A stretch of DNA of 64,000 nt from Lachnospiraceae bacterium (GCA_015057555.1 SVEC01000001.1:279090-343089); one strand, 5' to 3'. Positions 27,653 through 35,502 are shown, numbered from the stretch's first letter. A program made the numbers and translations. Notes: generated by a model not told the origin, from the letters alone.

Positions 27653-28453
27653 ATGAATAGTGAATTAATCAAGGTTCTTATAGCTGATAGCGATTGCGAC
27701 AATATCGGCAATCAACTACTAGAGCAAAATAAGCAGGACACAAAAGAAGGCCTTGAGATTGTATATAAAACCAGTGATGGTGAAGCGGTATATGACTTGG
27801 TATGTAAATATAAGCCAGATATATTGCTACTTGATGTATTCGTTTCAAGTGTAGATGGTATAGAGATAGTAGAACAAATTAGGGCCAACGAGGAATTTGA
27901 TAACATTAAAATTATTTTTCTATCTACAGTAGGTTCTCCTAGAATTATTAATATGGCATTTAGCTTAGGTGCAGATTATTACATAATGAAGCCATATAGT
28001 GTAAGCATATTATACAAGAGAATAAAGCAGCTTGCAAATAGCACCTCAGGTGTAGGCGAACATAATGAGGGATTAATTGTATATGATACCACTGAACAAA
28101 ATATAGAAAATGATGTTACAGAAATAATTAGAGAAATAGGTATACCTGCACACATAAAAGGTTATCAGTATATTAGGGAGGGCATTATAATGTCTATAAG
28201 AGACATAAATATGCTCAATTATATTACTAAACTGTTATATCCTAGCATTGCAAAAAAATACAAAACTACATCAAGTAGTGTTGAAAGAGCAATAAGGCAT
28301 GCTATAGAGGTGGCATGGGCAAGAGGTAAGATAGATGTTATTGAAAATATGTTTGGATATACTGTAAGTGCAGGTAAAGGAAAACCTACAAATTCAGAGT
28401 TTATAGCCCTTATTGCAGATAAATTAAGAATAGAGTATAAGTTGCATGCGTAA
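27653..28453 (+). CDS. spo0A: Sporulation transcription factor Spo0A
   Basis: This 266-residue response regulator is the better candidate for the true master regulator of sporulation. Receiver residues are mostly kept: Asp12 and Asp14 of the acidic pocket, Asp61 in LLLDVFV, Ser91/Thr92, and Lys113 in YIMKPYS. The usual Pro after the Asp loop is missing (DVFVSSVDG). The effector domain has [15 protein letters not shown] and [18 protein letters not shown]; an Arg common in the recognition helix is Ser here. It lies 102 bases after its paralogue with its own AAGGAG site, so it may also have its own promoter. Confidence 0.9.
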   Translation: MNSELIKVLIADSDCDNIGNQLLEQNKQDTKEGLEIVYKTSDGEAVYDLVCKYKPDILLLDVFVSSVDGIEIVEQIRANEEFDNIKIIFLSTVGSPRIINMAFSLGADYYIMKPYSVSILYKRIKQLANSTSGVGEHNEGLIVYDTTEQNIENDVTEIIREIGIPAHIKGYQYIREGIIMSIRDINMLNYITKLLYPSIAKKYKTTSSSVERAIRHAIEVAWARGKIDVIENMFGYTVSAGKGKPTNSEFIALIADKLRIEYKLHA

Positions 28454-28509
28454 AAAAGAAATATTGCATAAAAAAGGTCAAAAAAGTTCACAATTTTTAC
28501 AAATTTTTG

Positions 28510-28538
28510 TTGACGAAAATCTTATCCTAAAATAAAAT
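28510..28538 (+). promoter_or_regulatory. Sigma-A-type promoter for the basic disordered protein
   Basis: TTGACG (28510-28515) and TAAAAT (28533-28538) are 17 bases apart; a perfect TATAAT also overlaps at 28538-28543. The -35 region contains TGACGAA, one base from the 0A-box core, so Spo0A control is possible but unproven. Confidence 0.6.
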
Positions 28539-28581
28539 ATAATAGTTAGATACTATTCATTTTTTGGAAGGAGATTTTAAA

Positions 28582-29181
28582 GTGGCAACCCAGGAAACTA
28601 ATGAAGGCGGTTCCGGAATGAACAAGACTGGCGGTCAAAAGACCACCTATACTAGGACCTTTAGAAACGAAAACAAGCGTGAAAAAGGTGACGGCAGAAA
28701 ATTTGAAAAGGGTGACAGACCTGTAAGAAATGACCGTGGTGAGAGACCTGAGCGAGGCGATAGACCACCAAGAACTGATAGAGCAGGTGGTTATCAGAAA
28801 CAGGACAATGGACAGGGAGGCAAGCCTAGATATAATAAGACAGAGGGAGGCCGTCCACCAAAATCTGACCATTACGATAAAAATAGAGGATATAATAGTC
28901 AGCCTAGATTCCCTAATAAGGATGAGGATGATGAGGATAATAGCAGAAGAAGTAAGTCATCTAGACCTAAGGAGAGCAAACCAACTGTTGCTATACCTGA
29001 TAAGAATAAGGTTCAGCTTAGACTTGAGAAGGAACAGAAGTCTATGAAGAAGAAACAGTCCAAGAAGAAGGAAAGTAATAGACCTCAGCCTAAGGTTAAG
29101 AGAGCAAATAATGTAAATTATACTAAGAACTATGCAAATGGTGATTATGATGATTATGAAGATTATTATGATGACTTCTAA
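28582..29181 (+). CDS. Unidentified disordered Arg/Lys/Asp-rich protein
   Basis: This 199-residue protein matches no family I recognise. Residues 20-110 are a low-complexity run of Arg, Gly, Asp and Pro, with repeated RGER, RGDR and PPRTDR units. The middle is Lys-rich (KSMKKKQSKKKESN), and the tail is acidic and Tyr-rich (DYDDYEDYYDDF). There is no signal peptide or membrane helix. Such composition suggests an intrinsically disordered nucleic-acid-binding or chaperone-like protein, but this is inference. I chose GTG 28582 because AAGGAG at 28568-28573 precedes it. An in-frame TTG at 28564 overlaps that ribosome site. Confidence 0.75.
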   Translation: MATQETNEGGSGMNKTGGQKTTYTRTFRNENKREKGDGRKFEKGDRPVRNDRGERPERGDRPPRTDRAGGYQKQDNGQGGKPRYNKTEGGRPPKSDHYDKNRGYNSQPRFPNKDEDDEDNSRRSKSSRPKESKPTVAIPDKNKVQLRLEKEQKSMKKKQSKKKESNRPQPKVKRANNVNYTKNYANGDYDDYEDYYDDF

Positions 29182-29185
29182 GATA

Positions 29186-29245
29186 TAATTAATCACAAAT
29201 GAAAAATCCTGCCATATGGCAGGATTTTTCATTTGTGATTAATTA
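29186..29245. terminator. 60-bp perfect palindrome, bidirectional terminator
   Basis: Positions 29186-29245 form a perfect palindrome with 30-base arms centred on CATATG. It contains A5 and T5 runs flanking the GC-rich core, so it can terminate transcription of both converging genes. The stop codon of the minus-strand gene lies inside it. Perfect palindromes of this length are uncommon. Confidence 0.85.
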
Positions 29246-29443
29246 GTCTATTGAAAAGCTTCCAGTCTCATCTTCGTTAAATACGTAGTAAACCATATTC
29301 TCTTCTGGCTTTACATAAAGTTTGAGCGAAGTCAACTCTGATGCTTTCTTACCTGATTTTGTCCAGATAGCCTTAGCAGCCTTAACTAATTCAGCCTGAT
29401 CTAGCTGCTTTCCGTAAAATTCTAAGTAAAATGTCTGCTTCAA
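29243..29443 (-). CDS. Small DUF6465-like protein
   Basis: This 66-residue protein resembles the DUF6465 family of clostridia: a strand (QTFYLEFYGKQLD), a helix (LVKAAKAIWTKSG) and the ending LYVKPEENMVYYVFNEDETGSF. Function is unknown. I chose the TTG at 29443 because GGGAGGTG lies upstream on the minus strand. A longer frame adds an unrelated hydrophobic segment. It converges with the basic disordered protein and shares the palindromic terminator. Confidence 0.75.
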   Translation of the reverse strand: MKQTFYLEFYGKQLDQAELVKAAKAIWTKSGKKASELTSLKLYVKPEENMVYYVFNEDETGSFSID

Positions 29444-29540
29444 GATTTTCACCTCCCATATATTATCATAAACAAAGTAATCATATACTAAACTGAATAA
29501 AAAAGCAATATTTATCCCTATCTTCATATCAAACAATTTC

Positions 29541-29569
29541 TTGTTTATTGATATATTTTGTGATATTAT
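29541..29569 (+). promoter_or_regulatory. Sigma-A-type promoter for the acidic membrane protein
   Basis: TTGTTT (29541-29546) and TATTAT (29564-29569) are 17 bases apart, about 50 bases before the start at 29621. Confidence 0.5.
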
Positions 29570-29620
29570 TATTTTAACTGTGTAAGGTTTTTGATTAGTT
29601 GTGATTAATGTGGAGGAAAT

Positions 29621-31195
29621 ATGGACGAGAATTATCTTGATGACCTTCTAAAAGGGGTTTCAACCGACAATCAAAAAAAGAATAGCTTTGACAAAACCGT
29701 TGATAAGGATTCGGGGATTAATGTGGATTTTGAAGATTTTGATGATATATCCTTAGATGAGCTTGATAGCTTGGATGATATTTCCTTAGATGATTTGGAT
29801 CTTGAAGCGTTGGAAGATGTAGATTTTGATGATTTAGATATTATAAATCTAGATGCAGATAAGAATAAGGCATCTTTCGAATACATACCAGAGAAAGAGG
29901 ACTTTAATGCTGACGATATGTTAGCTGGTATAGATGATATAGAAGATATATCTGAATTATCCGATATATCAGAATTGTCCGATATTGAGAATAACGAGCT
30001 TGAAGAAGTTGTAGAAACTCAGATTGATACTAAAAATGATGATGTCATGTTGAGTGAAGCAGATATAGCGGATTTGTTTAGTCAGATTAAAGGAGAAGAA
30101 ACGGTAGATATTCCTTCTGATATGGGAGGAGATTCAAATTCATTAGACGGTCTTGATGCTTTGTTTTCAGAGTCAGATAGTAGTTCTGGTGATGATATAG
30201 AGAGTATGGATTTAGATGATCTATTTTCTGCTCTTGGTATAGATGAAACAGAAGGTGTTGCCACAGACAATTATGTTAGTGGTGAGGATGATTTGGATCA
30301 GCTGCTTCAAGCTACTATGGCAAGTAGCTTTGGGGATGATGAACTAGCTGATATAGAGGATATTTCTGAAAAAACAGGGAAAAAGAATAAAAATAAGTCC
30401 AAAACTAAGATAAAGGAAAAGAAGTCTATGTCAGAAATTCTTTTTGGAGAACCTGATGAGGATGATGAAGAGGAAGAGAGACTTCTTGAGATAAAAAAGG
30501 CAGAAAAAGAAGCTAAAAAGGCCAAGAAAAAAGAAGATGCCGAGATAAAGAAAGCAGCGAAGCAAGAAAAGCTTCAGTTAAAGAATGCTGATGACGCTAA
30601 GAAAAAGAGTGAAAAGGCCGAGAAAAAAAGAGTAAAGGAAGCTGCCCTTATTGCAGAGCTAGAAGCTGAAAAGGGACAAAAGAAGGTTCCTACATCGGTA
30701 GTTATTATTGTTTTTGCTACATTTGTTGCTTTGGGCTTAATAGTAATAATTGGAGCTAAAAATTTTAATTATTCACAAGTTATTAGAAAGGCTACAGATT
30801 ACTTTGAAAGACAAAGATATAGACTTGCTTATGAAGAGGTTGCAGGTATTGAGGTTAAGGAAGAGGATGAGGAACTTCGCGATAGAATATATACAGTTAT
30901 GTATGTGGAGCGACTCTATGAATCCTATGAGAACAATATGACCCTAGAAAGACCTGATAAAGCATTAGATTCATTGATTAGAGGACTAGAAAAGTATGAC
31001 GAGCATTATGATGAGGCAGTAGTTTTAGGCATAGCTAAGGATATAAAGTCTGTTAAGGAAAAGATTGTGAATGCATTATGGAATACTTATGGACTTTCAG
31101 AGGCTGCTGCCTATGATATTATGAAGCTAGATGGAATAGAGTATAGCGATGCTCTTATTAAGGCTAGTGAAAAATTAATGCCGTTAGGAGAATAA
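29621..31195 (+). CDS. Unidentified acidic single-pass membrane protein
   Basis: This 524-residue protein matches no family I can name. Residues 1-250 are extremely acidic, with repeated short DDISLDDLD-, DIEDISELSD- and DLDDLFSALG-like units. Residues 255-350 switch to a Lys/Glu/Ala-rich charged helix, probably coiled-coil. One membrane helix lies near residues 357-378 (TSVVIIVFATFVALGLIVII), and a helical domain of about 140 residues follows outside, with TPR-like spacing. The ATG follows GGAGGAAAT. It sits one base before hisH, but no shared function is evident. Confidence 0.8.
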   Translation: MDENYLDDLLKGVSTDNQKKNSFDKTVDKDSGINVDFEDFDDISLDELDSLDDISLDDLDLEALEDVDFDDLDIINLDADKNKASFEYIPEKEDFNADDMLAGIDDIEDISELSDISELSDIENNELEEVVETQIDTKNDDVMLSEADIADLFSQIKGEETVDIPSDMGGDSNSLDGLDALFSESDSSSGDDIESMDLDDLFSALGIDETEGVATDNYVSGEDDLDQLLQATMASSFGDDELADIEDISEKTGKKNKNKSKTKIKEKKSMSEILFGEPDEDDEEEERLLEIKKAEKEAKKAKKKEDAEIKKAAKQEKLQLKNADDAKKKSEKAEKKRVKEAALIAELEAEKGQKKVPTSVVIIVFATFVALGLIVIIGAKNFNYSQVIRKATDYFERQRYRLAYEEVAGIEVKEEDEELRDRIYTVMYVERLYESYENNMTLERPDKALDSLIRGLEKYDEHYDEAVVLGIAKDIKSVKEKIVNALWNTYGLSEAAAYDIMKLDGIEYSDALIKASEKLMPLGE

Positions 31196-31196
31196 T

Positions 31197-31802
31197 ATGA
31201 TTTCTATAATTGATTATGATGCAGGTAATATTAAAAGTGTAGAGAAGGCTTTGGAGTACCTGGGACAGGAAGTTATAATTACAAGAGATAAAGATATTAT
31301 AATGAGCAGTGATAAAGTTATTTTACCTGGTGTAGGATGCTTTATGGATGCTATGGACAAGATTAGAGAGTATAAGCTGGAGAATGTAATATATGATGTT
31401 TGTGACTCTGGGAAACCTTTTCTTGGAATATGCTTAGGCTTGCAGCTACTATATAAAACCAGTGAGGAAAGTCCAGGTGCTACAGGTTTAGGAATATTAG
31501 ATGGTGAGATTGTTAGAATACCAGATGCTCCAGGATTAAAGATACCACAGATAGGCTGGAATTCATTAAAAATTACCCCAGGTGCAAAGCTGTTTAAGAA
31601 TATCGCTGATGATTCCTATGTGTACTTTGTACATTCTTACTATTTAAAATCAAAGAATATTGAGGATGTGGCTGCAACTACAGAGTATTCAACTCTAATT
31701 CATGCAAGTGTAGAGAGGGATAATGTATTTGCTTGTCAGTTCCATCCAGAAAAGAGTTCATCTGTTGGTCTTACAATTCTTAAAAATTTTGTAGAGCTGT
31801 AG
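31197..31802 (+). CDS. hisH: Imidazole glycerol phosphate synthase, glutaminase subunit
   Basis: This 201-residue class I glutamine amidotransferase supplies ammonia to HisF. The nucleophile Cys lies in FLGICLGLQLL and the His-Glu pair in CQFHPEKSS. Length is typical. It starts one base after the stop of the acidic membrane protein and is followed by hisF, with a hairpin in the 81-base gap. Other histidine genes are not present in the window. Confidence 0.96.
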   Translation: MISIIDYDAGNIKSVEKALEYLGQEVIITRDKDIIMSSDKVILPGVGCFMDAMDKIREYKLENVIYDVCDSGKPFLGICLGLQLLYKTSEESPGATGLGILDGEIVRIPDAPGLKIPQIGWNSLKITPGAKLFKNIADDSYVYFVHSYYLKSKNIEDVAATTEYSTLIHASVERDNVFACQFHPEKSSSVGLTILKNFVEL

Positions 31803-31808
31803 ATTTAT

Positions 31809-31840
31809 AATACCCCGGTACATTACCGGGATATTATTTT
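31809..31840 (+). terminator. Hairpin between hisH and hisF
   Basis: CCCGGTA and TACCGGG pair around CAT at 31814-31830, extended by TAATA/TATTA outside, and are followed by TTTT. It resembles a weak terminator or processing site that could lower hisF expression relative to hisH. Confidence 0.5.
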
Positions 31841-31883
31841 GAAAGAACATAGAATATGATACATATGTTTGAGGAGTAATAAT

Positions 31884-32645
31884 ATGCATACTAAAAGAAT
31901 AATACCTTGTTTAGATGTGAATAATGGACGAGTAGTAAAAGGCATAAATTTTGTTAATTTAAAGGATGCCGGAGATCCGGTTGCTGTTGCTGCAGCTTAT
32001 GATAAGGCTGGGGCAGATGAGTTAGTATTTCTCGATATTACTGCATCTTCAGATTCTAGAAATATTGTTGTAGATATGGTTAGAAAGGTTGCCGAGACTG
32101 TATTTATTCCATTTACAGTAGGAGGAGGGATTAGAACAGTAGATGATTTTAGAACTATTCTCCGTGAAGGAGCAGATAAAATTTCTATCAATTCTTCAGC
32201 CATCAATACACCAGAGCTTATAAGTGATGCAGCAGACAAATTTGGTAGCCAGTGCGTGGTTGTTGCCATTGATGCCAGAAGAAGAGAGGATGGATCTGGC
32301 TGGAATGTATATAAGAATGGTGGAAGAATTGATACAGGACTTGATGCTATAGAGTGGGCTATGAAGGCTGACAAGATGGGTGCAGGAGAAATTCTTTTAA
32401 CCAGCATGGACTGTGATGGTACAAAAGCAGGCTATGATGTGGAGCTTACAGGATTAATTGCAGAAAATGTTTCCATACCTGTTATTGCATCTGGTGGTGC
32501 TGGCACTATGGACCATTTTTATGATGCACTAACTGAGGGTAAGGCAGATGCCGCACTTGCTGCTTCTTTGTTCCATTATAAAGAACTTGAAATAATGGAT
32601 TTAAAGAGATATTTGAGAGAAAAGGGCCTTTCTATGAGAATGTAG
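31884..32645 (+). CDS. hisF: Imidazole glycerol phosphate synthase, cyclase subunit
   Basis: This 253-residue (beta/alpha)8 barrel uses ammonia from HisH to form imidazole glycerol phosphate and AICAR. The first catalytic Asp lies in [16 protein letters not shown] and the second in [15 protein letters not shown]. The phosphate site is seen in [11 protein letters not shown] chose ATG 31884 because GAGGAG at 31871-31876 precedes it. An in-frame TTG upstream would place the ribosome site within the coding region. Confidence 0.97.
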   Translation: MHTKRIIPCLDVNNGRVVKGINFVNLKDAGDPVAVAAAYDKAGADELVFLDITASSDSRNIVVDMVRKVAETVFIPFTVGGGIRTVDDFRTILREGADKISINSSAINTPELISDAADKFGSQCVVVAIDARRREDGSGWNVYKNGGRIDTGLDAIEWAMKADKMGAGEILLTSMDCDGTKAGYDVELTGLIAENVSIPVIASGGAGTMDHFYDALTEGKADAALAASLFHYKELEIMDLKRYLREKGLSMRM

Positions 32646-32682
32646 AGATATATTTGACCATAGAAAGTATAGGTAATTTAGT

Positions 32683-33099
32683 TTGATAACTTTAGTTGAA
32701 AATGCTATAAGCATAGATGAATATTTGTATCTCAGAGAACAGGTGGGATGGGCACAGCTTTCAGATAGACAGGCTCAGCTTGCTCTGGAAAATTGTTTGT
32801 ATAACATTAAAGCGGTTGATGATAATGGATATATTTTAGGTATGGGACGTATAGTCGGTGATGGTGCTGTTATATGTTATATTCAAGATTTGGTAGTAAT
32901 ACCTGAGGCACAGGGAAAGGGAGTTGGCTCCTTGATTATAGATGCTCTTATTGATTATGCAAAGGCTATTAAAGAAGAAGGGACTACCATGATGCTTTGT
33001 CTGATGTGTGCAAAGGGTAGAGAACCATTTTATGAAAAGCATAAATTTATATCAAGACCAACAGATAGCTTAGGCCCTGGTATGATACAGTATTTATAA
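32683..33099 (+). CDS. GNAT-family N-acetyltransferase
   Basis: This 138-residue protein has the acetyl-CoA motif PEAQGKGVGSLIIDALIDYA preceded by the strand YIQDLVVIP, and ends FYEKHKFISRPTDSLGPGM, all typical of small GNAT enzymes. The substrate is unknown. The TTG start at 32683 has only a weak ribosome site, so the true start may differ by a few codons. It follows hisF by 37 bases and converges with the HPr-like gene. Confidence 0.85.
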   Translation: MITLVENAISIDEYLYLREQVGWAQLSDRQAQLALENCLYNIKAVDDNGYILGMGRIVGDGAVICYIQDLVVIPEAQGKGVGSLIIDALIDYAKAIKEEGTTMMLCLMCAKGREPFYEKHKFISRPTDSLGPGMIQYL

Positions 33100-33105
33100 A
33101 TAGTT

Positions 33106-33146
33106 CAAACAAAAAAGTCGCCTATCAAAGGCGACTTTTTTGTTTG
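33106..33146. terminator. Bidirectional terminator
   Basis: A 17-base perfect arm (33106-33122) pairs with 33130-33146 around TATCAAA. It has an A6 run on the left and a T6 run on the right, and separates two converging genes. Confidence 0.9.
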
Positions 33147-33155
33147 GGTAAGCTA

Positions 33156-33389
33156 TTACTCTGCAAGATAAGGTTTAATAGCTGCCATAATATCCTCAGT
33201 CTCAGTCTCTGTATGGATATTCAAATCAATTGGCTTAGAAATATCTAAGCTAAAGATACCCATAATTGACTTTGCGTCGATAACATATCTACCTGAAACT
33301 AAGTCGAACTCTGCATTGAATCCACTAATATCATTAACAAAACTTTTTACCTTATCAATTGAATTGAGAGAAATCTTAACTGCTAACAT
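33156..33389 (-). CDS. HPr-like protein lacking the phosphotransfer His
   Basis: This 77-residue HPr-fold protein keeps the Ser46 region of HPr (AKSIMGIFSLDISK, Ser41 here). The segment that should contain GIHARPA is missing or altered (NSIDKVKSFVND), so no His15 is available for sugar transport. This recalls B. subtilis Crh, which also lacks the His and serves in catabolite repression when Ser-phosphorylated by HPr kinase. That role is inference. I chose ATG 33389 because AAGGAGG lies upstream on the minus strand. The longer frame adds unrelated sequence. Confidence 0.8.
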   Translation of the reverse strand: MLAVKISLNSIDKVKSFVNDISGFNAEFDLVSGRYVIDAKSIMGIFSLDISKPIDLNIHTETETEDIMAAIKPYLAE

Positions 33390-33486
33390 CCCAAAACCTC
33401 CTTGTTTACATTTCATATTTATGTATGATACTATAATATAAGTTCGGGCATTAAAAGTCAATATTAAGCGGGAGATTTTTAGTAAA

Positions 33487-34779
33487 ATGTTTGTTAAGAT
33501 TATGGACAAAAAATTCAATATATATACGCTAGGATGTAAGGTTAATCAATATGAATCAGATAGTATGGCTGATGATTTAAAGTCTAAGGGAGCTAGGCTG
33601 GTGGGCTTTAATGAGGCTGCAGACATTTGCATTATTAATACCTGTTCTGTTACAAATATGGCAGAACGTAAATCAAGACAAATTATCCATAGAGCTAAGA
33701 AGTTAAATCCCCAAGCGGTAGTAGTTGCAGTGGGATGCTATGTCCAGGCAGACAGGACTTCTTTGGAGGCTGACTGGCAGATAGACATTGTGATTGGCAA
33801 TAATAGAAAGAAGGACATTGCAAGAATTCTAGAGGAATATTTTGAGGATAAGGAGATACAGGATAATTTTATAGATATTAATAAAACCGATGAATATGAG
33901 AATATGACACTTATTAAGCCTGAGGAGCATAGCCGGGCTTATGTGAAGGTTCAGGATGGCTGTAATAATTTCTGTTCCTACTGTATTATTCCATATACCC
34001 GTGGAAGAATTAGAAGCAGAAGTCTAGAGGATGTATTACAGGAGATTGAAGGCCTGGCCCAAAGGGAAATCAAAGAGGTTGTTATAACTGGTATAAATCT
34101 ATCCTCCTACGGCGATGAGAATGGGAACAGCCTGTTAGATTTGCTACAGCAGGTAAGTAAAATAGAAGGTATAAAGCGTATACGTATGGGCTCCCTGGAG
34201 CCTAGGGTTATTACAGAGGAGTTTTTGGAGGGGATATATAAGGATAAAAAGATATGCCCACATTTTCATCTATCACTTCAGAGTGCATGTAATGATACCC
34301 TAAAACGTATGAATCGAAAGTACACTATAGAGGAATATATGGAAAAATGTGACCTTATTAGAAGGTTTTATGACCGACCAGCCATTACTACTGATGTTAT
34401 TGTAGGATTCCCGGGAGAGACAGAGAAGGAATTTGCAACCACAAGAACTAATCTTGAAAGATTAAATTTGTATGAGATGCATATATTTAAGTATTCCATA
34501 AGAAATGGTACTGTAGCAGCTACTATGCCTAATCAGATTCCAGATTATATTAAGGAGGAAAGAAGTAGTATTCTTCTTGATATGGCAGCTAAGAATAAGG
34601 CAGAGTTTGAGAAAAGCTTTAAGGGAGAAGCTTTAGAAATATTAGTTGAAGAATATGATAAGGAATTAGAGGGCTGCTATATAAAAGGACACACTGATCG
34701 ATATATTTACATTAGAAGGCTTATGGATGAGGAATTTTGTAAAGATAATGTGAATAATATTATAGAGATAACATATTAA
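33487..34779 (+). CDS. mtaB: tRNA t6A37 methylthiotransferase MtaB
   Basis: This 430-residue radical-SAM enzyme adds the 2-methylthio group to t6A37 of tRNAs that read ANN codons. The N-terminal UPF0004 domain has CKVNQYES, NTCSVTN and VGCYVQ, whose three Cys bind the auxiliary cluster. The radical-SAM triad is in CNNFCSYCIIPYTRGR, and a TRAM domain ends the protein. These motifs place it in the MtaB/YqeV branch rather than MiaB or RimO. GCGGGAG precedes the ATG at a slightly long spacing. Confidence 0.93.
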   Translation: MFVKIMDKKFNIYTLGCKVNQYESDSMADDLKSKGARLVGFNEAADICIINTCSVTNMAERKSRQIIHRAKKLNPQAVVVAVGCYVQADRTSLEADWQIDIVIGNNRKKDIARILEEYFEDKEIQDNFIDINKTDEYENMTLIKPEEHSRAYVKVQDGCNNFCSYCIIPYTRGRIRSRSLEDVLQEIEGLAQREIKEVVITGINLSSYGDENGNSLLDLLQQVSKIEGIKRIRMGSLEPRVITEEFLEGIYKDKKICPHFHLSLQSACNDTLKRMNRKYTIEEYMEKCDLIRRFYDRPAITTDVIVGFPGETEKEFATTRTNLERLNLYEMHIFKYSIRNGTVAATMPNQIPDYIKEERSSILLDMAAKNKAEFEKSFKGEALEILVEEYDKELEGCYIKGHTDRYIYIRRLMDEEFCKDNVNNIIEITY

Positions 34780-34786
34780 TGAAAAT

Positions 34787-34810
34787 TGGGTGGAAGAATG
34801 CTTCCACCCA
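34787..34810 (+). terminator. Hairpin after mtaB
   Basis: TGGGTGGAAG (34787-34796) pairs with 34801-34810 around AATG. The T tract after it is poor, so it is a probable but not ideal terminator. Confidence 0.6.
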
Positions 34811-34840
34811 CTAATTATTTAAAAACAATAAAAAAATTAA

Positions 34841-34867
34841 AAGCCTTGAAGAAAAACTTCAAGGCTT
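34841..34867. terminator. Terminator of the tRNA-Glu gene (minus), possibly bidirectional
   Basis: An 11-bp perfect stem (34841-34851 with 34857-34867) closes a five-base loop. On the minus strand it lies just after the tRNA and is followed by a T-rich tract. Confidence 0.75.
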
Positions 34868-34873
34868 TGTGAG

Positions 34874-34945
34874 CAGTCCGTAGGGGAATCGAACCCCTGT
34901 TTTCGCCGTGAGAGGGCGACGTCTTAGCCGCTTGACCAACGGACC
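34874..34945 (-). tRNA. tRNA-Glu (anticodon CUC)
   Basis: The minus strand folds into a full 72-base cloverleaf. The acceptor stem GGTCCGT pairs with ACGGACT and includes a G1-U72 wobble. The anticodon stem is TCGCC/GGCGA around loop CTCTCAC, which gives anticodon CUC for GAG codons. The T arm is AGGGG-TTCGATT-CCCCT. The 3' CCA is not encoded. Confidence 0.95.
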
Positions 34946-34962
34946 TTATCTCGACCTTTGTT

Positions 34963-34991
34963 AGTATAGCAAAGGAACGATATAATTGCAA
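34963..34991 (-). promoter_or_regulatory. Promoter of tRNA-Glu
   Basis: On the minus strand TTGCAA (34991-34986) and TATACT (34968-34963) are 17 bases apart, about 18 bases before the tRNA. A CCTTTG/CAAAGG dyad surrounds the -10 box. Confidence 0.7.
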
Positions 34992-35030
34992 GTGTTTTTT
35001 TGAAAAAATTTAATAAAAAATGTAAATAGC

Positions 35031-35061
35031 GCGGAAACCCTTATGACATAAGGGCTTCCGC
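35031..35061 (-). terminator. Terminator after the small helical protein gene
   Basis: A 14-bp stem joins 35031-35044 to 35048-35061 around three bases. It is continuous only in minus-strand RNA (one G-U pair; A/C mismatch on the plus strand), and a T-rich tract follows on that strand. This fits termination of the minus-strand gene. Confidence 0.75.
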
Positions 35062-35068
35062 AGTTTGA

Positions 35069-35287
35069 TTAAAATAATTTCTTAATAGAACCAAGCATAT
35101 CCCCAGCCTTGTCAGCTGACATTTTAGCCTTTACTCCACTAATAACCTTCTCAACAGCATCATCTGGTAAATCCTTACCAGTCACCTTTTCAACAGCCTT
35201 TACAGGATCAGCTTTGAATTCCTTCATAAGGTTCTCATCCTTTGTGATTTTCTCAACGGTTTCCTTGATCTGATCAATAACTCCCAT
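35069..35287 (-). CDS. Small helical protein of unknown function
   Basis: This 72-residue protein is highly charged and predicted helical, with DENLMKEFKADPVKAVEKV and TGKDLPDDAVEKVISGVKAKM. The phrase order (a DP motif, then LPDD before another helix) loosely resembles Nif11/NHLP-type leader peptides, but no cleavage motif or maturation genes are nearby, so I leave it unnamed. It has a good promoter, a leader hairpin and its own terminator, so it is a monocistronic and probably well-expressed gene. GAGGAGA precedes the ATG. Confidence 0.75.
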   Translation of the reverse strand: MGVIDQIKETVEKITKDENLMKEFKADPVKAVEKVTGKDLPDDAVEKVISGVKAKMSADKAGDMLGSIKKLF

Positions 35288-35326
35288 AATACGTCTCCTC
35301 TGATATAATTAGTAGTATTTATTAAT

Positions 35327-35379
35327 GTCTCTCTCCAGAGACTTTTAAAAATAATATCATTATTTTAAGGTGTTTACAA
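35327..35379 (-). promoter_or_regulatory. Promoter and leader hairpin of the small helical protein
   Basis: On the minus strand TTGTAA (35379-35374) and TATTAT (35356-35351) are 17 bases apart. Just downstream a hairpin GTCTCT-GGAG-AGAGAC (35342-35327) lies in the leader, about 40 bases before the ATG. It could stabilise the mRNA. Confidence 0.6.
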
Positions 35380-35481
35380 GGGGAAAGACACAATATGTAG
35401 TTATAAAAGATATATTTATACCTAGATTTATACATTTTGGCACTAAATATAGTAAAATTTACCTAAAAGGCTTGAATGTTT

Positions 35482-35502
35482 TAAGTAAATATAATATACT
35501 TA
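35482..35502. promoter_or_regulatory. Inverted repeat upstream of the bPH2 gene
   Basis: TAAGTA and TACTTA flank an AT-rich centre that contains TATAAT (35490-35495). The dyad lies about 50-70 bases before the start at 35553 and could be an operator over a -10 element. No matching -35 at a good distance was found. The rest of this 265-base gap shows nothing else beyond the divergent promoter. Confidence 0.35.
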
